Assembly (NCBI GenBank): GCA_022340485.1
Contig: JAJDNX010000075.1
Span: 1-57,634, forward strand
Length of the DNA: 57,634 bases
Direction: 5' to 3'
From: Gammaproteobacteria bacterium
GTDB taxonomy: Bacteria; Pseudomonadota; Gammaproteobacteria; UBA9214
Shown here: one piece after another, positions 1 to 9,885 of the stretch
How positions within the stretch are numbered: position 1 is the first letter of the stretch
How the letters are laid out: each line of letters starts with the position of its first letter
Translations under genes and position numbers: made by a program
Notes under the pieces: generated by a model
What the model saw: only the letters and a program-made list of their open reading frames with translations
The model's database searches: none
What the model was told of the DNA's origin: nothing

Positions 1-2288
1 AGGGGCACTCCCTCTTCCAGGTAACGCCGGGAGGCATCATAGATACTCATCTGCTCACCACCGGGCTGGTGCACGGTTATGCCACCCTCGGTACCCGGCG
101 CAAGCTTGTTTCGCAGGCGGATATTGGCAAATGTTCCGCGCATCATGACCTCATGGTTGCCACGGCGCGAACCCAGCGAGTTGAAATCGCCCGGCGCAAC
201 CCCGTGTGCCTTCAGGTAGATACCTGCCGGACTGTCTGCCTTGATTGCACCAGCCGGAGAGATGTGATCCGTCGTTACGGAGTCTCCCAGCAAGGCAAGT
301 ACCCTTGCACCACGGATATCGCCCAGTGCCTCCGGTTCACGGCTGATTCCCTCAAAGTAGGGCGGTTTGCGAATGTAGGTTGAATCTGCCTGCCATTCGT
401 AGCGCTTGTCTTCCGGAGACGCAAGTACATTCCAGCGTGTTTCACCGGAAAACACCGCTTCATAGGTGTTGCGAAATTCCTCTTCGTTGACACTGTCTGC
501 AATGACTGCACGAATTTCCTCCTGCCCCGGCCAGATGTCTTTGAGATAAACCGGATTGCCACCGCGATCGGTTCCCAACGGCTCGTTTATCAGGTCTATG
601 TCCATGCGTCCTGCAAGGGCATAGGCGACGACCAGTGGCGGCGAGGCGAGGTAGTTCATGCGGACTTCGGCATGGACGCGTCCCTCGAAATTGCGGTTAC
701 CGGAAAGTACCGAGCACACCGTGAGATTGCCTTCCTGGATCGCCTTTGAAACCGCTTCGGGCAGAGGGCCGGAATTGCCAATACAGGTAGTGCAGCCATA
801 GCCGACTGTATGGAATCCCAGTGTCTGCAATGCCTCTGTCAGTTTTGCTTCTTCCAGGTAAGCCGTCACCACACGTGAACCGGGGGCCAGCGAGGTTTTC
901 ACCCAGGGCTTGACCTGCAGCCCCAGTGCAACCGCTTTCTTTGCCACCAGCCCGGCCCCCACCATGACGGACGGATTGGAGGTATTGGTACAGGAAGTGA
1001 TCGCGGCAATGACAACCACGCCGTCATCCAGTGTCACTGACTGACCATTGATGACGGTATCAATCGCCTGACTGCTGATGCTGCCCTCCGACTTGAGGGT
1101 GGCGAGTGACTCGAGAAAGCGTGGCTTGATTTCGGTGAGCGCGACACGGTCCTGCGGGCGTTTCGGGCCGGCCAGACTCGGAACTACGCTGGCCAGGTCC
1201 AGCGAAACGGTGCGGGTGAAGTCTGCCTCGGGTGTATCGGGGTCACGAAACATCAACTGCTCGCGGGCATAGGCCTCGGTCAGGGCAATCTGCGACGCAC
1301 TGCGTCCGGTCAGCTTGAGGTAGGCCAGTGTTTCTTCATCCACGGGAAAGAACCCGCAGGTGGCGCCATACTCCGGCGCCATATTAGCGATGGTGGCGCG
1401 ATCGGCAAGCGAAAGATGCGCAAGTCCATCGCCAAAGAATTCGACAAACTTACCAACCACGCCCTCCTGCCGCAGGATTTCAACCACGGTTAACACGAGA
1501 TCCGTGGCAGTCGCCCCTTCCGGCAGTTTGCCGTGCAACTTGAATCCCACCACCTGGGGAATCAGCATTGATATGGGCTGCCCCAGCATGGCGGCTTCCG
1601 CCTCGATGCCACCGACGCCCCATCCAAGCACTCCCAGGCCGTTGACCATGGTGGTATGCGAATCGGTACCCACCAGGGTATCCGGATAGGCCTGGAGCAC
1701 ATCCCCCTGTTGCATTTCGAAAACCACTCGTGCCAGGTATTCAAGGTTGACCTGGTGCACAATGCCGGTGTCCGGTGGCACCACCTTGAAATTGGAAAAC
1801 GCCTTCTGACCCCACTTGAGGAAACTGTAACGTTCCTGGTTACGCTGGTATTCCAGCTCGCTGTTCAGGTCCATGGCGCCAGCAGACCCGAAACTGTCAA
1901 CCTGCACCGAGTGATCGATCACCAGCTCTGCCGGCTGCAGCGGATTGATCCGGTCAGGGTCTCCACCGAGCTCGGTCATGGCATCCCGCATGGCGGCAAG
2001 GTCAACAACCGCAGGGACCCCGGTAAAATCCTGCATCAGAACCCGTGCAGGCCGATAAGCAATTTCTGTCGACGGTTGTGCCTGCGGATCCCAGTGGATC
2101 AACGCCTCGATATCACTCTTGTTCACAGTGCGCTCGTCTTCATGGCGCAGCAGGTTTTCCAGCAATATTTTCAAGGAGCAGGGCAGGCGCTTGATATCGT
2201 AGTTCTCATCGAGCTTTCGCAAACTGAATATTTCATAACTGGCATCACCAACAGTGAGGGTATCACGGGTGTTAAAGCTGTTGTTCAT
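1..2288 (-). CDS. acnA: Aconitate hydratase A (3' end outside window)
   Basis: Citrate-to-isocitrate isomerase of the TCA cycle, a cytosolic [4Fe-4S] enzyme. Translating the minus strand from the ATG at 2288 gives 762 codons that stay open to the window edge; AcnA proteins are usually near 890 residues, so roughly the last seventh lies outside. Cluster-binding cysteines are visible in [10 protein letters not shown] and in [14 protein letters not shown], and the late segment [12 protein letters not shown] is typical of the AcnA/IRP branch rather than AcnB. The start is preceded by CAGGGAGAACTC, a good ribosome binding site. The gene follows hflD on the same strand after 153 bp, which holds a TATAAT-like hexamer, so it probably has its own promoter. 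Identification is firm; only the missing C terminus is unseen. Confidence 0.96.
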   Translation of the reverse strand, partial: MNNSFNTRDTLTVGDASYEIFSLRKLDENYDIKRLPCSLKILLENLLRHEDERTVNKSDIEALIHWDPQAQPSTEIAYRPARVLMQDFTGVPAVVDLAAMRDAMTELGGDPDRINPLQPAELVIDHSVQVDSFGSAGAMDLNSELEYQRNQERYSFLKWGQKAFSNFKVVPPDTGIVHQVNLEYLARVVFEMQQGDVLQAYPDTLVGTDSHTTMVNGLGVLGWGVGGIEAEAAMLGQPISMLIPQVVGFKLHGKLPEGATATDLVLTVVEILRQEGVVGKFVEFFGDGLAHLSLADRATIANMAPEYGATCGFFPVDEETLAYLKLTGRSASQIALTEAYAREQLMFRDPDTPEADFTRTVSLDLASVVPSLAGPKRPQDRVALTEIKPRFLESLATLKSEGSISSQAIDTVINGQSVTLDDGVVVIAAITSCTNTSNPSVMVGAGLVAKKAVALGLQVKPWVKTSLAPGSRVVTAYLEEAKLTEALQTLGFHTVGYGCTTCIGNSGPLPEAVSKAIQEGNLTVCSVLSGNRNFEGRVHAEVRMNYLASPPLVVAYALAGRMDIDLINEPLGTDRGGNPVYLKDIWPGQEEIRAVIADSVNEEEFRNTYEAVFSGETRWNVLASPEDKRYEWQADSTYIRKPPYFEGISREPEALGDIRGARVLALLGDSVTTDHISPAGAIKADSPAGIYLKAHGVAPGDFNSLGSRRGNHEVMMRGTFANIRLRNKLAPGTEGGITVHQPGGEQMSIYDASRRYLEEGVP

Positions 2289-2341
2289 GAGTTCTCCCTG
2301 AACCATATCATCACGGTAAGACTGGCTGGATAAATGGCGTG

Positions 2342-2347
2342 ATTATA
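2342..2347 (-). promoter_or_regulatory. Candidate -10 element for acnA
   Basis: A perfect TATAAT reads on the minus strand about 55 bases before the acnA start codon. No convincing -35 hexamer sits 16-18 bases upstream of it, so this is a -10 match only. It could rely on an activator or be fortuitous. Confidence 0.35.
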
Positions 2348-2441
2348 CATGGAATTCTGGCTTGCATTTGTTTCTCAACCCGGCGGCAAGGGATCATCGG
2401 GTTTCGATGGCCAGCCGTTCAAGAGTGTGAGTTACAGGCAA

Positions 2442-3089
2442 CTAGACGGATCGACGTGCCTCGGCAAGCAACTCTGCACAACATTCCAGGAGTTGCTTGC
2501 GTTGAAAAATCAGTCTGACTCGATTCCCCCCTCGCTGTTTCCACAGCACGGCCGCGCGCATGCCGGCAAGCAACAGTGCACGTATCATGTTTTTACTGTC
2601 GCTGTTACGCAGTACACTTTCTTCACCTTGCACCATGATGCGTGGTTGCAGGGTACTGACCGTATCCTTGTAGACCTCCGCCAGCGCTGCGATGATGCCG
2701 GGATCAAGCACATCAGCCTGTTTTATTTCCTCTTTAACCCTGTCAATGCCACGGGCAAGCTTCTGCATTAAATCAGACTGACGGGTCAACTTGCGTTCGA
2801 GGTGCATAAGGGTGATGACATAGCCTGTCAGGACCAGGTCACGCCGTTTGCTGTTATTAGACAGCTGGCTGGTTACCAGATCCAGCCCGCTAATAAGTGC
2901 TCGGCTGTCACCATAAACCGCAATGGTCGATTCAGGGTCTGTATTCAGGATGCTACTGATGCTGGCCCTGGTGGCGGCTGCATCCCGCCGTTCGCCCTGG
3001 GCCGTTTGCTGTACCAGTTTGACAGCCTGGTACATCCCGGCAAGGGCAATACTTCGATCGCGTATCTCACTGTTCATTTGCTTGCTCAT
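2442..3089 (-). CDS. hflD: High-frequency lysogenization protein HflD homolog
   Basis: 215 residues, the usual HflD size, all alpha-helical in appearance, with no signal peptide or membrane span. The family was named for its effect on lambda lysogeny through the CII protein in E. coli; its host role is unclear, and it is peripherally membrane associated. Conserved features include the N-terminal IALAGMYQAVKLVQ stretch and the GIRALLLAG-like segment near the C terminus (NMIRALLLAGMRAAVLW). The ATG follows the mnmA stop codon with no gap (TGA then ATG), so it is probably translationally coupled to mnmA. The nudJ-mnmA-hflD order is the same as in E. coli, where purB follows; here acnA follows instead. 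No key residues are known for the family, so the call rests on sequence resemblance plus synteny. Confidence 0.9.
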   Translation of the reverse strand: MSKQMNSEIRDRSIALAGMYQAVKLVQQTAQGERRDAAATRASISSILNTDPESTIAVYGDSRALISGLDLVTSQLSNNSKRRDLVLTGYVITLMHLERKLTRQSDLMQKLARGIDRVKEEIKQADVLDPGIIAALAEVYKDTVSTLQPRIMVQGEESVLRNSDSKNMIRALLLAGMRAAVLWKQRGGNRVRLIFQRKQLLECCAELLAEARRSV

Positions 3090-4172
3090 TCAGCGTGTGC
3101 ATGCCACATCAATGACTGCGCCCCCAAGGCATTCTTCCCCGCGGTAAAATACTACCGACTGTCCTGGTGTTATTGCCCGCTGCGGCTGTTTGAAATGGAC
3201 ACGGCACTGCTCTTTATCGAACACTGTCAGCTCACATTCCTGCAGCGGCTGGCGGTGACGGATACGGGCGCTGCAGCCAAGTGTCTTCGCCGGCGCAACA
3301 CCGTTGATCCAGTGTAATTCACTTGCCTGTAAACACGTACTGAACAATGCCGGGTGATTCACACCTTGTGCCACTCTCAGGATATTGTGCTCTATATCCT
3401 TGCCAGTTACATACCAGGGCTCGCCGGATGCATGGCTGCGTCCGCCGATACCCAGGCCTTGACGCTGTCCAATTGTATAGAACATCAATCCCTCGTGTTG
3501 TCCAATCACCTCGTCATCGAGGGTACGAATCTCTCCCGGATTTTTTTTCAGGTATTGCGCCAGAAACGTACTGAAACGGCGCTCACCGATAAAGCAGATA
3601 CCGGTACTGTCTTTTTTTGCGTGCACGCTGAAACCCGCCTGCTTCGCGAGTTCCCGAACTCTCTGTTTGTTCAGTGTGCCGAGGGGAAACAGGCTGCTGG
3701 CTAATTGTGCCTGGTCAAGCGTATGCAGAAAGTAGGTCTGATCCTTGTCTGTATCTACAGCTTGCAGCAGTCGCACCAGCGGCTTTTTCTCAATACGCGC
3801 ATAGTGGCCGGTCGCAATGTAATCCGCACCCAGCCCCGTGGAATAATCCAGAAAGGCCCTGAACTTGATTTCCCGATTGCATATTATATCCGGACTCGGT
3901 GTACGACCAGCCTGGTACTCTGCCAGGAAATGCGCGAATACACGGTTCCAGTATTCGGAAGAAAAACTGACCGTATGTAACTCGATATCAAGCTGCCCAG
4001 CGATTGCGCGTGCATCGGCAAGATCCTGTGCGGCGGGGCAATAGTCTTCCTCATCATCCTCGTCCCAGTTTTTCATGAAGACAGCCGCAACTTCATGACC
4101 CTGTTGTTTCAACAGCATTGCTGCCACCGCCGAATCAACCCCACCGGACAGGCCAACTATAATGTTACTCAT
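3090..4172 (-). CDS. mnmA: tRNA-specific 2-thiouridylase MnmA
   Basis: Installs the 2-thio group on wobble U34 of tRNA-Glu, -Gln and -Lys, using ATP and sulfur relayed from IscS by the Tus proteins. 360 residues, normal length. The PP-loop SGGVDS lies at residues 9-14. The two catalytic cysteines known in E. coli (Cys102/Cys199) correspond to Cys98 in PDIICNREIKF and Cys193 in STGICFIGERRF. The motif TGHYAR, which contacts tRNA/ATP, is at about 121-126. The start at 4172 gives the canonical N terminus MSNIIVGLSGG. The gene lies between nudJ (177 bp upstream) and hflD (immediately downstream), a common gammaproteobacterial arrangement. Confidence 0.97.
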   Translation of the reverse strand: MSNIIVGLSGGVDSAVAAMLLKQQGHEVAAVFMKNWDEDDEEDYCPAAQDLADARAIAGQLDIELHTVSFSSEYWNRVFAHFLAEYQAGRTPSPDIICNREIKFRAFLDYSTGLGADYIATGHYARIEKKPLVRLLQAVDTDKDQTYFLHTLDQAQLASSLFPLGTLNKQRVRELAKQAGFSVHAKKDSTGICFIGERRFSTFLAQYLKKNPGEIRTLDDEVIGQHEGLMFYTIGQRQGLGIGGRSHASGEPWYVTGKDIEHNILRVAQGVNHPALFSTCLQASELHWINGVAPAKTLGCSARIRHRQPLQECELTVFDKEQCRVHFKQPQRAITPGQSVVFYRGEECLGGAVIDVACTR

Positions 4173-4349
4173 GTACTCGCCAACACAGTCAATTCATGGG
4201 GTGGGCTGGTTACTATCCAGTCAGGAAGAAAATCTCGTGCCAGGGAGCAAGATTACAAAGTGACAAGCTATCTTCTCGCATGCCTTTTCTCCCGGGACCC
4301 CTGCACCTTGATGAAAACCAAGATCGCGAGTAAGCAATGGCCGCTAATT

Positions 4350-4796
4350 TTAACCAAGATAGGACAGCAACGTCAGTGGATAGCGGACACCGGCCAGGTA
4401 ATCCTCTACCGAGCGCAACACCATGGGGCTGCGCAACCGCTCCTGCTGACTTTTGATTTCTTCCAGGGTTAGCCAGAGTGTTCTTTCAATATCCGCATCC
4501 AGTTCACTTTCCGGGTCATGCTGCAGGCCCTTGCCGGAAAAATTCACCCGCAGAAAGGTTTGCTCCTTTTCAGGATGTCGCCACTGATAGATGCCAACCA
4601 GTGATTCTGGTAGAAATTCCCAGGCAGTCTCTTCGCGTGTCTCGCGAATCACCGCTTCCAGAAGTGTTTCGCCCGGTTCAAGGTGCCCAGCAGGCTGATT
4701 GTAAACGGTCTTGCCCGAAACCCGTTCCTGCACCAGCAGAAAACGGCCATCGTTTTCCATGAGAGCCGCGACCGTCACGTGAGGTTTCCAGATCAT
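4350..4796 (-). CDS. nudJ: NudJ-like Nudix hydrolase
   Basis: 148-residue Nudix phosphohydrolase. In E. coli the enzyme at this position next to mnmA (NudJ) hydrolyses HMP-PP, thiamine pyrophosphate and nucleotide tri/diphosphates; the exact substrate here is inferred from synteny. The Nudix box spans about residues 37-59: GHLEPGETLLEA followed by RETREET. The usual Gly after EE-T is Ala (EETAWEF), a small deviation outside the catalytic glutamates. The N terminus MIWKPHVTVAALME forms the first beta strand. It lies first in the nudJ-mnmA-hflD run on the minus strand and is divergent from the exported protein at 5047. Confidence 0.9.
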   Translation of the reverse strand: MIWKPHVTVAALMENDGRFLLVQERVSGKTVYNQPAGHLEPGETLLEAVIRETREETAWEFLPESLVGIYQWRHPEKEQTFLRVNFSGKGLQHDPESELDADIERTLWLTLEEIKSQQERLRSPMVLRSVEDYLAGVRYPLTLLSYLG

Positions 4797-5046
4797 ATCA
4801 AGAAAAACAGGTAGTTATCGTGTAACAATACGAGACTTCAAGCCATAGCTCAGGCATCGGAAGAAGGGCTCAGCCAAGCACCGGATTGGCAGATAATTGG
4901 CGCTCGCACAAGTTCCTTGATTCCAATATACTTCGCAACTCGTTAAAGACGCTGGAGTTATATAGCCTATCTCAGGCAAACTCTCATTGCATCATGCTAA
5001 CGACACACCAACTACAAAATTTTTCGCATTCTGGAGGAACTGAAAA
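4797..5046. other. Divergent intergenic region between nudJ and the gene at 5047
   Basis: 250 bases that must hold promoters for both flanking genes. The base before the downstream start carries a good Shine-Dalgarno (CTGGAGGAACTG, about 5032-5043). AT content rises near 4950-5020, but no hexamer pair with proper spacing stands out. No RNA gene is recognised. Confidence 0.4.
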
Positions 5047-5964
5047 ATGACTGGCTTGCTAAGAAAAACACTGTTTGCAGGATTCTTATTTGCCCTTTCA
5101 GCAGGTTTCGCACTTGCTGACGATATACTCATGCCATTTGTTCTGGCAGGGACCACATCGGATGACGTCAAGACCGCCGCTGCCGCAACAAAATCCAAAT
5201 TAACCGCTGCCGGCTTTGAAATTGTCGGTGAATATTCCCCTTACGATGGTGCCGACATTATCATCGTCACCAATGATGCACTCAAGGCAGCCGCCGCCAA
5301 GTCTGAATTTGGCGCCTATGGCGCAGCACAACGTGTCTCGGTTACCAGAAACGGGGACACCACTGAAATTGCCTACACAAACCCGGTCTATATGGCTGCC
5401 GCTTATCGTATGGCATCTGACCTGGCGGATATCCGGGCCCAGCTGGAAGGGGCACTGGGAGCCGAGAAGGATTACGGTTCCGAGAAAAACCTGACCGCCG
5501 ATGATCTGCGCAAGTATCACTACACCGTCATGATGGAATACTTCGACGACCCCAGTGAACTGGCAGAATATGACAGCCAGGAAGAAGCCCTGAAGGCCGT
5601 CAATGATTCACTCGCCGCCGGACTGGGTGGTACCGCAAAGGTCTACCAGATCGACATCCCCGGCAAGGAGGAATCGGTTATCGGTGTCGCACTCAAGGGC
5701 AAAAACCCTGAGGATTGCAGTGGTGACGAGTTCATCATGAGCCGTATCGACAAGGGAACACCGCGTTCAACCGCGCACCTGCCTTATGAAATCGTCGTCT
5801 CCGATGGTACTGCCTATGCACTGTTTGCACGTTTCCGCATCGCCATCAACTGGCCGCATCTGCCGATGGTCGCGAGTGAAACCGGCGGGACATTCATGAG
5901 CATCATGTGCTCACCGGGTGCCATTGAAGAAGCACTGATCGAGGCCTCCGGCGAGACACCCTAA
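5047..5964 (+). CDS. Exported protein of unknown function (possibly DUF302-like)
   Basis: 305 residues with a clear Sec signal peptide: MTGLLRKT, a hydrophobic core to about residue 20, and a likely cut after AGFALA (about residue 24). The mature part seems to contain two halves. Residues about 35-115 have alternating strands and an Ala-rich helix (AGFEIVGEYSPYDGADIIIV) that resemble the DUF302 pattern. Residues about 150-300 include SRIDKGTPRSTAHLPYEIVV and GTFMSIMCSPGAIEEAL, with two cysteines (one in PEDCSGDE, one in SIMCSPG). I cannot assign an activity; the DUF302 resemblance is tentative. It is a single-gene unit: strong ribosome binding site before, a strong terminator after, divergent from nudJ. 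A periplasmic location is inferred. Confidence 0.8.
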   Translation: MTGLLRKTLFAGFLFALSAGFALADDILMPFVLAGTTSDDVKTAAAATKSKLTAAGFEIVGEYSPYDGADIIIVTNDALKAAAAKSEFGAYGAAQRVSVTRNGDTTEIAYTNPVYMAAAYRMASDLADIRAQLEGALGAEKDYGSEKNLTADDLRKYHYTVMMEYFDDPSELAEYDSQEEALKAVNDSLAAGLGGTAKVYQIDIPGKEESVIGVALKGKNPEDCSGDEFIMSRIDKGTPRSTAHLPYEIVVSDGTAYALFARFRIAINWPHLPMVASETGGTFMSIMCSPGAIEEALIEASGETP

Positions 5965-6012
5965 TACCGGCAGACCCTGCTGATAACTACACAGTAGTGG
6001 TACACTACACGG

Positions 6013-6039
6013 GCCCCTGCAACGCAGGGGCTTTTTTTT
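6013..6039 (+). terminator. Rho-independent terminator after the exported protein gene
   Basis: An 8-bp perfect stem (GCCCCTGC / GCAGGGGC) with a three-base AAC loop is followed directly by eight T residues. It lies about 50 bases past the stop codon at 5964. Confidence 0.92.
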
Positions 6040-6229
6040 GCCCTGTAATCCTGGTCAAGCAGTCAAGCCGGGTACAGACGGTATCTCAAGCCTGAACGGA
6101 AAGGTCGACCTCACCGACCTATTTTCCTGCCGCGGGATAGAACTTTTCCTCACTATAAGCCGTCAATATCAATGATAAAATTGCCCTATGGTACATTTGA
6201 CAGGAACTTGATAGGCTAGAATTGTAATC

Positions 6230-6550
6230 ATGGCAAACGAACGGGAACACAGAGGTGATGAGGGTCTGGCACTCAGAGAGGCCAAACCTGAACTCAAGGA
6301 GCCATCCATGTACAAGGTGGTGCTCCTGAATGATGACTACACGCCCATGGAATTTGTGGTGACTTTACTTGAGAAGCTGTTTGGTATGGATCGCGAAAAG
6401 GCGACACGCATCATGTTGCTGGTGCATACCCATGGAAAAGGCGTGTGTGGCATCTACACCTATGAAATTGCCGAGACCAAGGTTGCACAGGTCAACGAAT
6501 ATTCACAACGCCATCAGCACCCGCTCCTGTGCCAGATGGAAGCAGTGTAG
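6230..6550 (+). CDS. clpS: ATP-dependent Clp protease adaptor ClpS
   Basis: N-recognin that binds proteins carrying N-terminal Leu, Phe, Tyr or Trp and hands them to ClpAP. 106 residues, the same as E. coli ClpS. The core reads [19 protein letters not shown], with the Asn-Asp-Asp of the N-degron pocket and the ClpA-binding His in LLVHTHGKG. The mobile N-terminal extension (about residues 1-25) is present if translation starts at 6230. That ATG has no good Shine-Dalgarno and lies close to a TTGACA (6197-6202) and a TAGAAT (6217-6222), so the message may be nearly leaderless. An internal ATG at 6308 has a strong AAGGAG before it and would make a form without the extension. clpA follows after 20 bases. 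Confidence 0.95.
   Translation: MANEREHRGDEGLALREAKPELKEPSMYKVVLLNDDYTPMEFVVTLLEKLFGMDREKATRIMLLVHTHGKGVCGIYTYEIAETKVAQVNEYSQRHQHPLLCQMEAV
6296..6310 (+). promoter_or_regulatory. Internal Shine-Dalgarno and possible second clpS start
   Basis: AAGGAG at about 6296-6301 precedes the ATG at 6308 by six bases, inside clpS just before MYKVV. Codon choice for Lys-Glu forms part of this motif, so it may be chance. If used, it yields an 80-residue ClpS core without the N-terminal extension. Confidence 0.4.
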
Positions 6551-6570
6551 CTTGGCTGCGAGGAACTGAC

Positions 6571-8826
6571 ATGCTTAGCAAAGAACTTGAATTCACTCTC
6601 AATCTCGCTTTCAAGGAAGCTCGTGAGAAGAACCACGAATTCATGACTGTTGAGCATTTACTGTATGCCTTGCTGGGCAACCCCTCGGCAGTCGAGGTAC
6701 TAAGAGCCTGTGGCGGAAACCTGGAGCAGCTCAAGCAGGATGTGGGTAAATTTCTGGAAGAGACCACACCGAAACTATCCGCCAACGATGACCGCGAAAC
6801 ACAACCGACACTGGGCTTTCAGCGGGTATTGCAGCGGGCCGTGTTCCATGTGCAGTCCTCCGACAAAACAGAGGTAACCGGTGCCAATGTACTGGTTGCA
6901 ATTTTTAGTGAACAGGAATCCCAGGCAGTTTACTTTCTTAACAAGCTGAATATCACCCGACTTGATATCGTGAATTATATTTCACACGGTATTTCCAAGA
7001 TTCACGAGCAGCCTGAAGAAAACACCGGTAACCCGGAAGAAGGTGAAGCAGCCGACTCCACTGCCAAGCAACCGCTGGAATCCTTTGCCACCAATCTGAA
7101 CGAGCAGGCCGCACTCGGCAGGATTGATCCCCTGATCGGGCGCCGTGGAGAGATCCAGCGCACCATCCAGATACTTTGCCGTCGGCGGAAAAATAATCCG
7201 CTTTTTGTCGGGGAGGCCGGCGTGGGGAAAACCGCACTTGCCGAGGGACTCGCCAAAATGATTGTCGATGGCGAGGTACCCGAGGTACTGCTTAACAGCG
7301 TTATCTATGCCCTCGACCTCGGTTCACTGGTAGCCGGAACCAAGTATCGTGGTGACTTCGAGAAGCGACTCAAGGCCGTACTCAGTCAACTGAAGAAGGA
7401 ACAGGGTGCGATCCTGTTCATCGACGAAATACACACCATGATCGGTGCCGGCGCTGCTTCCGGTGGGGTGATGGATGCCTCGAACCTGATGAAACCGATG
7501 CTCGCCTCGGGCGAACTGAAGTGCATCGGCTCGACGACTTTCCAGGAATATCGCGGCATCTTTGAAAAAGACCACGCACTTACCCGCCGTTTCCAGAAGG
7601 TCGATATCAACGAGCCCAGTGTAGAGGAAACCATTGATATCCTGAAAGGCCTGAAAACCCGGTTCGAAGAACACCATAAGGTGAAATATTCAGCACGCGC
7701 CTTACGCAGTGCGGCAGAACTGTCCGACCGGTATATCAACGACCGCCACCTGCCGGACAAGGCCGTCGATGTCATCGATGAAGCCGGTGCCGGGCAACGT
7801 CTGCTGCCAGCCTCAAAGCGCAAGAAAACCATTGGCGTCGCGGAAATAGAACATGTGATCGCCCAGATGGCACGGATTCCGGAGAAGAGCGTGTCCGCTT
7901 CCGACAAGGAAGCACTGCGCAATCTGGAACGCGACCTGAAAATGGTGGTTTATGGCCAGGACACCGCCATCGAGACGCTGTCCTCCGCCATCAAGATGTC
8001 TCGCTCCGGTCTCGGCAGCGAGGCCAAGCCCATCGGCTCGTTCCTGTTTTCAGGCCCAACCGGCGTTGGTAAAACAGAAGTCACTCGTCAGCTGGCCAGA
8101 ATTATGGGGCTGGAGCTGGTCCGTTTTGACATGTCCGAATACATGGAACGCCACACGGTATCGCGCCTCATCGGTGCACCACCCGGATATGTCGGCTATG
8201 ATCAGGGCGGCCTGCTCACGGAGGCCATCACCAGGAACCCGCATGTTGTGCTGTTACTGGATGAGGTTGAAAAGGCGCATCCCGATGTCTTTAACCTGCT
8301 GCTGCAGGTCATGGACCATGGCACCCTGACCGACAACAATGGACGCAAGGCGGACTTTCGCAACGTGGTGCTGGTGATGACCACCAATGCCGGTGCCCAC
8401 GAAATGAACCGTGCCTCCATAGGTTTCACAAAACAGGATCACTCCTCCGATGCCATGGAGGCCATCAAGCGGCTGTTTACGCCTGAATTCAGGAACCGCC
8501 TGGATGCCGTGGTACAGTTCAAGCCGCTCGATACAACGGTCATCACGAAGGTGGTGGACAAGTTTGTCTTTGAACTGGAAGCGCAGTTACAGGAACAAAA
8601 TGTCACTATCGAGGTCGATGCCGCGGCACGCATCTGGCTGGCCGAACATGGCTATGATCCAAAGATGGGCGCACGACCGATGGCACGCACAATCCAGCAG
8701 TACATCAAGAAGCCGATAGCGGATGAGTTGTTGTTCGGTGACCTCGCCCACGGTGGCCACCTCATCATTCACCTTGAGGGTGACGAGTTAAAATTCGAAA
8801 TCAAGGGGAAGGTAAGGGTACATTAA
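6571..8826 (+). CDS. clpA: ATP-dependent Clp protease ATP-binding subunit ClpA
   Basis: Hexameric AAA+ unfoldase that feeds substrates into ClpP. 751 residues from the ATG at 6571, which gives the canonical [15 protein letters not shown] terminus and has GAGGAAC upstream; an upstream in-frame start at 6529 would overlap clpS and add 14 unrelated residues. Domains: N-domain (about 1-145) that docks ClpS; acidic linker; first AAA+ module with Walker A GEAGVGKT near 214 and Walker [10 protein letters not shown]; second module with Walker A GPTGVGKT near 495 and Walker [16 protein letters not shown]-terminal D2-small domain. The loop IGFTK (in [10 protein letters not shown]) fits the IGL/IGF ClpP-docking loop. 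It forms a two-gene unit with clpS and converges with infA. Confidence 0.98.
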   Translation: MLSKELEFTLNLAFKEAREKNHEFMTVEHLLYALLGNPSAVEVLRACGGNLEQLKQDVGKFLEETTPKLSANDDRETQPTLGFQRVLQRAVFHVQSSDKTEVTGANVLVAIFSEQESQAVYFLNKLNITRLDIVNYISHGISKIHEQPEENTGNPEEGEAADSTAKQPLESFATNLNEQAALGRIDPLIGRRGEIQRTIQILCRRRKNNPLFVGEAGVGKTALAEGLAKMIVDGEVPEVLLNSVIYALDLGSLVAGTKYRGDFEKRLKAVLSQLKKEQGAILFIDEIHTMIGAGAASGGVMDASNLMKPMLASGELKCIGSTTFQEYRGIFEKDHALTRRFQKVDINEPSVEETIDILKGLKTRFEEHHKVKYSARALRSAAELSDRYINDRHLPDKAVDVIDEAGAGQRLLPASKRKKTIGVAEIEHVIAQMARIPEKSVSASDKEALRNLERDLKMVVYGQDTAIETLSSAIKMSRSGLGSEAKPIGSFLFSGPTGVGKTEVTRQLARIMGLELVRFDMSEYMERHTVSRLIGAPPGYVGYDQGGLLTEAITRNPHVVLLLDEVEKAHPDVFNLLLQVMDHGTLTDNNGRKADFRNVVLVMTTNAGAHEMNRASIGFTKQDHSSDAMEAIKRLFTPEFRNRLDAVVQFKPLDTTVITKVVDKFVFELEAQLQEQNVTIEVDAAARIWLAEHGYDPKMGARPMARTIQQYIKKPIADELLFGDLAHGGHLIIHLEGDELKFEIKGKVRVH

Positions 8827-8861
8827 GGGCACGTCTGCTGACGACACCACGTGCTGGCCTG

Positions 8862-9080
8862 TCAGCGAGCCCGGTAGGTAATGCGTCCCTTGGTCAAATC
8901 ATAGGGTGTCAGTTCAACAGTCACCTTGTCTCCGCGCAGTATCCTGATGTAGTGCTTGCGCATCTTTCCGGAAATATGTGCGGTCACCACGTGTCCGTTG
9001 TCGAGTTCAACTCTGAACATGGTATTCGGGAGCGTCTCGGTAACGGTCCCTTCCATTTCAATGTGATCTTCCTTTGCCAT
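8862..9080 (-). CDS. infA: Translation initiation factor IF-1
   Basis: 72-residue OB-fold protein that occupies the ribosomal A site during initiation. Starts at the ATG at 9080 ([13 protein letters not shown]), the family's standard N terminus, and ends [11 protein letters not shown] longer open frame runs upstream to 9302 but only because it is open; those residues do not belong to IF-1. It is transcribed in the same direction as aat, 34 bases downstream of the aat stop codon, and converges with clpA across 35 bases. The aat-infA-clpA neighbourhood is common in Gammaproteobacteria. Confidence 0.98.
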   Translation of the reverse strand: MAKEDHIEMEGTVTETLPNTMFRVELDNGHVVTAHISGKMRKHYIRILRGDKVTVELTPYDLTKGRITYRAR

Positions 9081-9114
9081 ATAACTACTGTACCGTGTCA
9101 CGTAAAGCGCGGCA

Positions 9115-9885
9115 TTATACCTGAAAATTACCGGAGTGAACGCCTGACGTTGGGGATAAACCGGGAAGATCCTCGTCGAGCACCCAGCGCTGGGGGGCAC
9201 ACGACCTCTGGCATTGCTGCTCCAGGAGCGCCGTAAACGCCTGGCGCGGGATGGCGGTTGCACCAAGACTGGCCAGATGATTGGTATGCACCTGGCAATC
9301 AATCAGTCCGAATCCCCAGCGTTCGAGCTGTCTCACCAGGGCAACGAAGGCCACTTTGGACGCATCGGTCATACGTGCGAACATTGATTCCCCGAAGAAA
9401 ATTCCTCCAAGTGACACACCGTACAGCCCCCCTGCAAGCTCTCCCTGATACCAGCACTCTGCCGAGTGAGCATATCCACTGTGGTGTAACTTGACATAGG
9501 CCGCGTGCATCTCGGGGGTAATCCAGGTCCCTGACTGGCCCGGGCGGGTCGCGGCACAGGCAGTGATGACGTCCGTGAAGGCCTCATCCAGTGTGACCCT
9601 GTACTGGCCTTTCCTGATCACTTTGGCAAGGCTGCGAGACACATGCAGTTGCTCCGGGAACAAGACCAGGCGAGGGTCGGGGGCCCACCACAGGATGGGC
9701 TGGCCGGGCCCATACCAGGGAAAGATCCCGCAGCGATAGGCATGCAGCAGCCACTCCTGGCTGAGTGCGCCACCGACGGCCAGCAGGCCATCCGGTTCCT
9801 GCATCGCCAGCTCGACATCCGGGAATTCAATCGTCGGCTTTTCCGGATCCAGCCAGCAGGGAGAGACTTCACGGTTATGCGTCAT
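9115..9885 (-). CDS. aat: Leucyl/phenylalanyl-tRNA--protein transferase
   Basis: Adds Leu or Phe from aminoacyl-tRNA to N-terminal Lys or Arg of proteins, making substrates for ClpS-ClpAP. 256 residues (typical 230-250). Hallmarks: [19 protein letters not shown] at the N terminus, [20 protein letters not shown], and the late segment [20 protein letters not shown]. The fold is GNAT/FemX-like. Start at 9885 overlaps the upstream gene's stop by 11 bases, so the two are probably co-translated. The proximity to clpS-clpA groups the production and the destruction of N-degrons in one locus. Confidence 0.96.
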   Translation of the reverse strand: MTHNREVSPCWLDPEKPTIEFPDVELAMQEPDGLLAVGGALSQEWLLHAYRCGIFPWYGPGQPILWWAPDPRLVLFPEQLHVSRSLAKVIRKGQYRVTLDEAFTDVITACAATRPGQSGTWITPEMHAAYVKLHHSGYAHSAECWYQGELAGGLYGVSLGGIFFGESMFARMTDASKVAFVALVRQLERWGFGLIDCQVHTNHLASLGATAIPRQAFTALLEQQCQRSCAPQRWVLDEDLPGLSPTSGVHSGNFQV

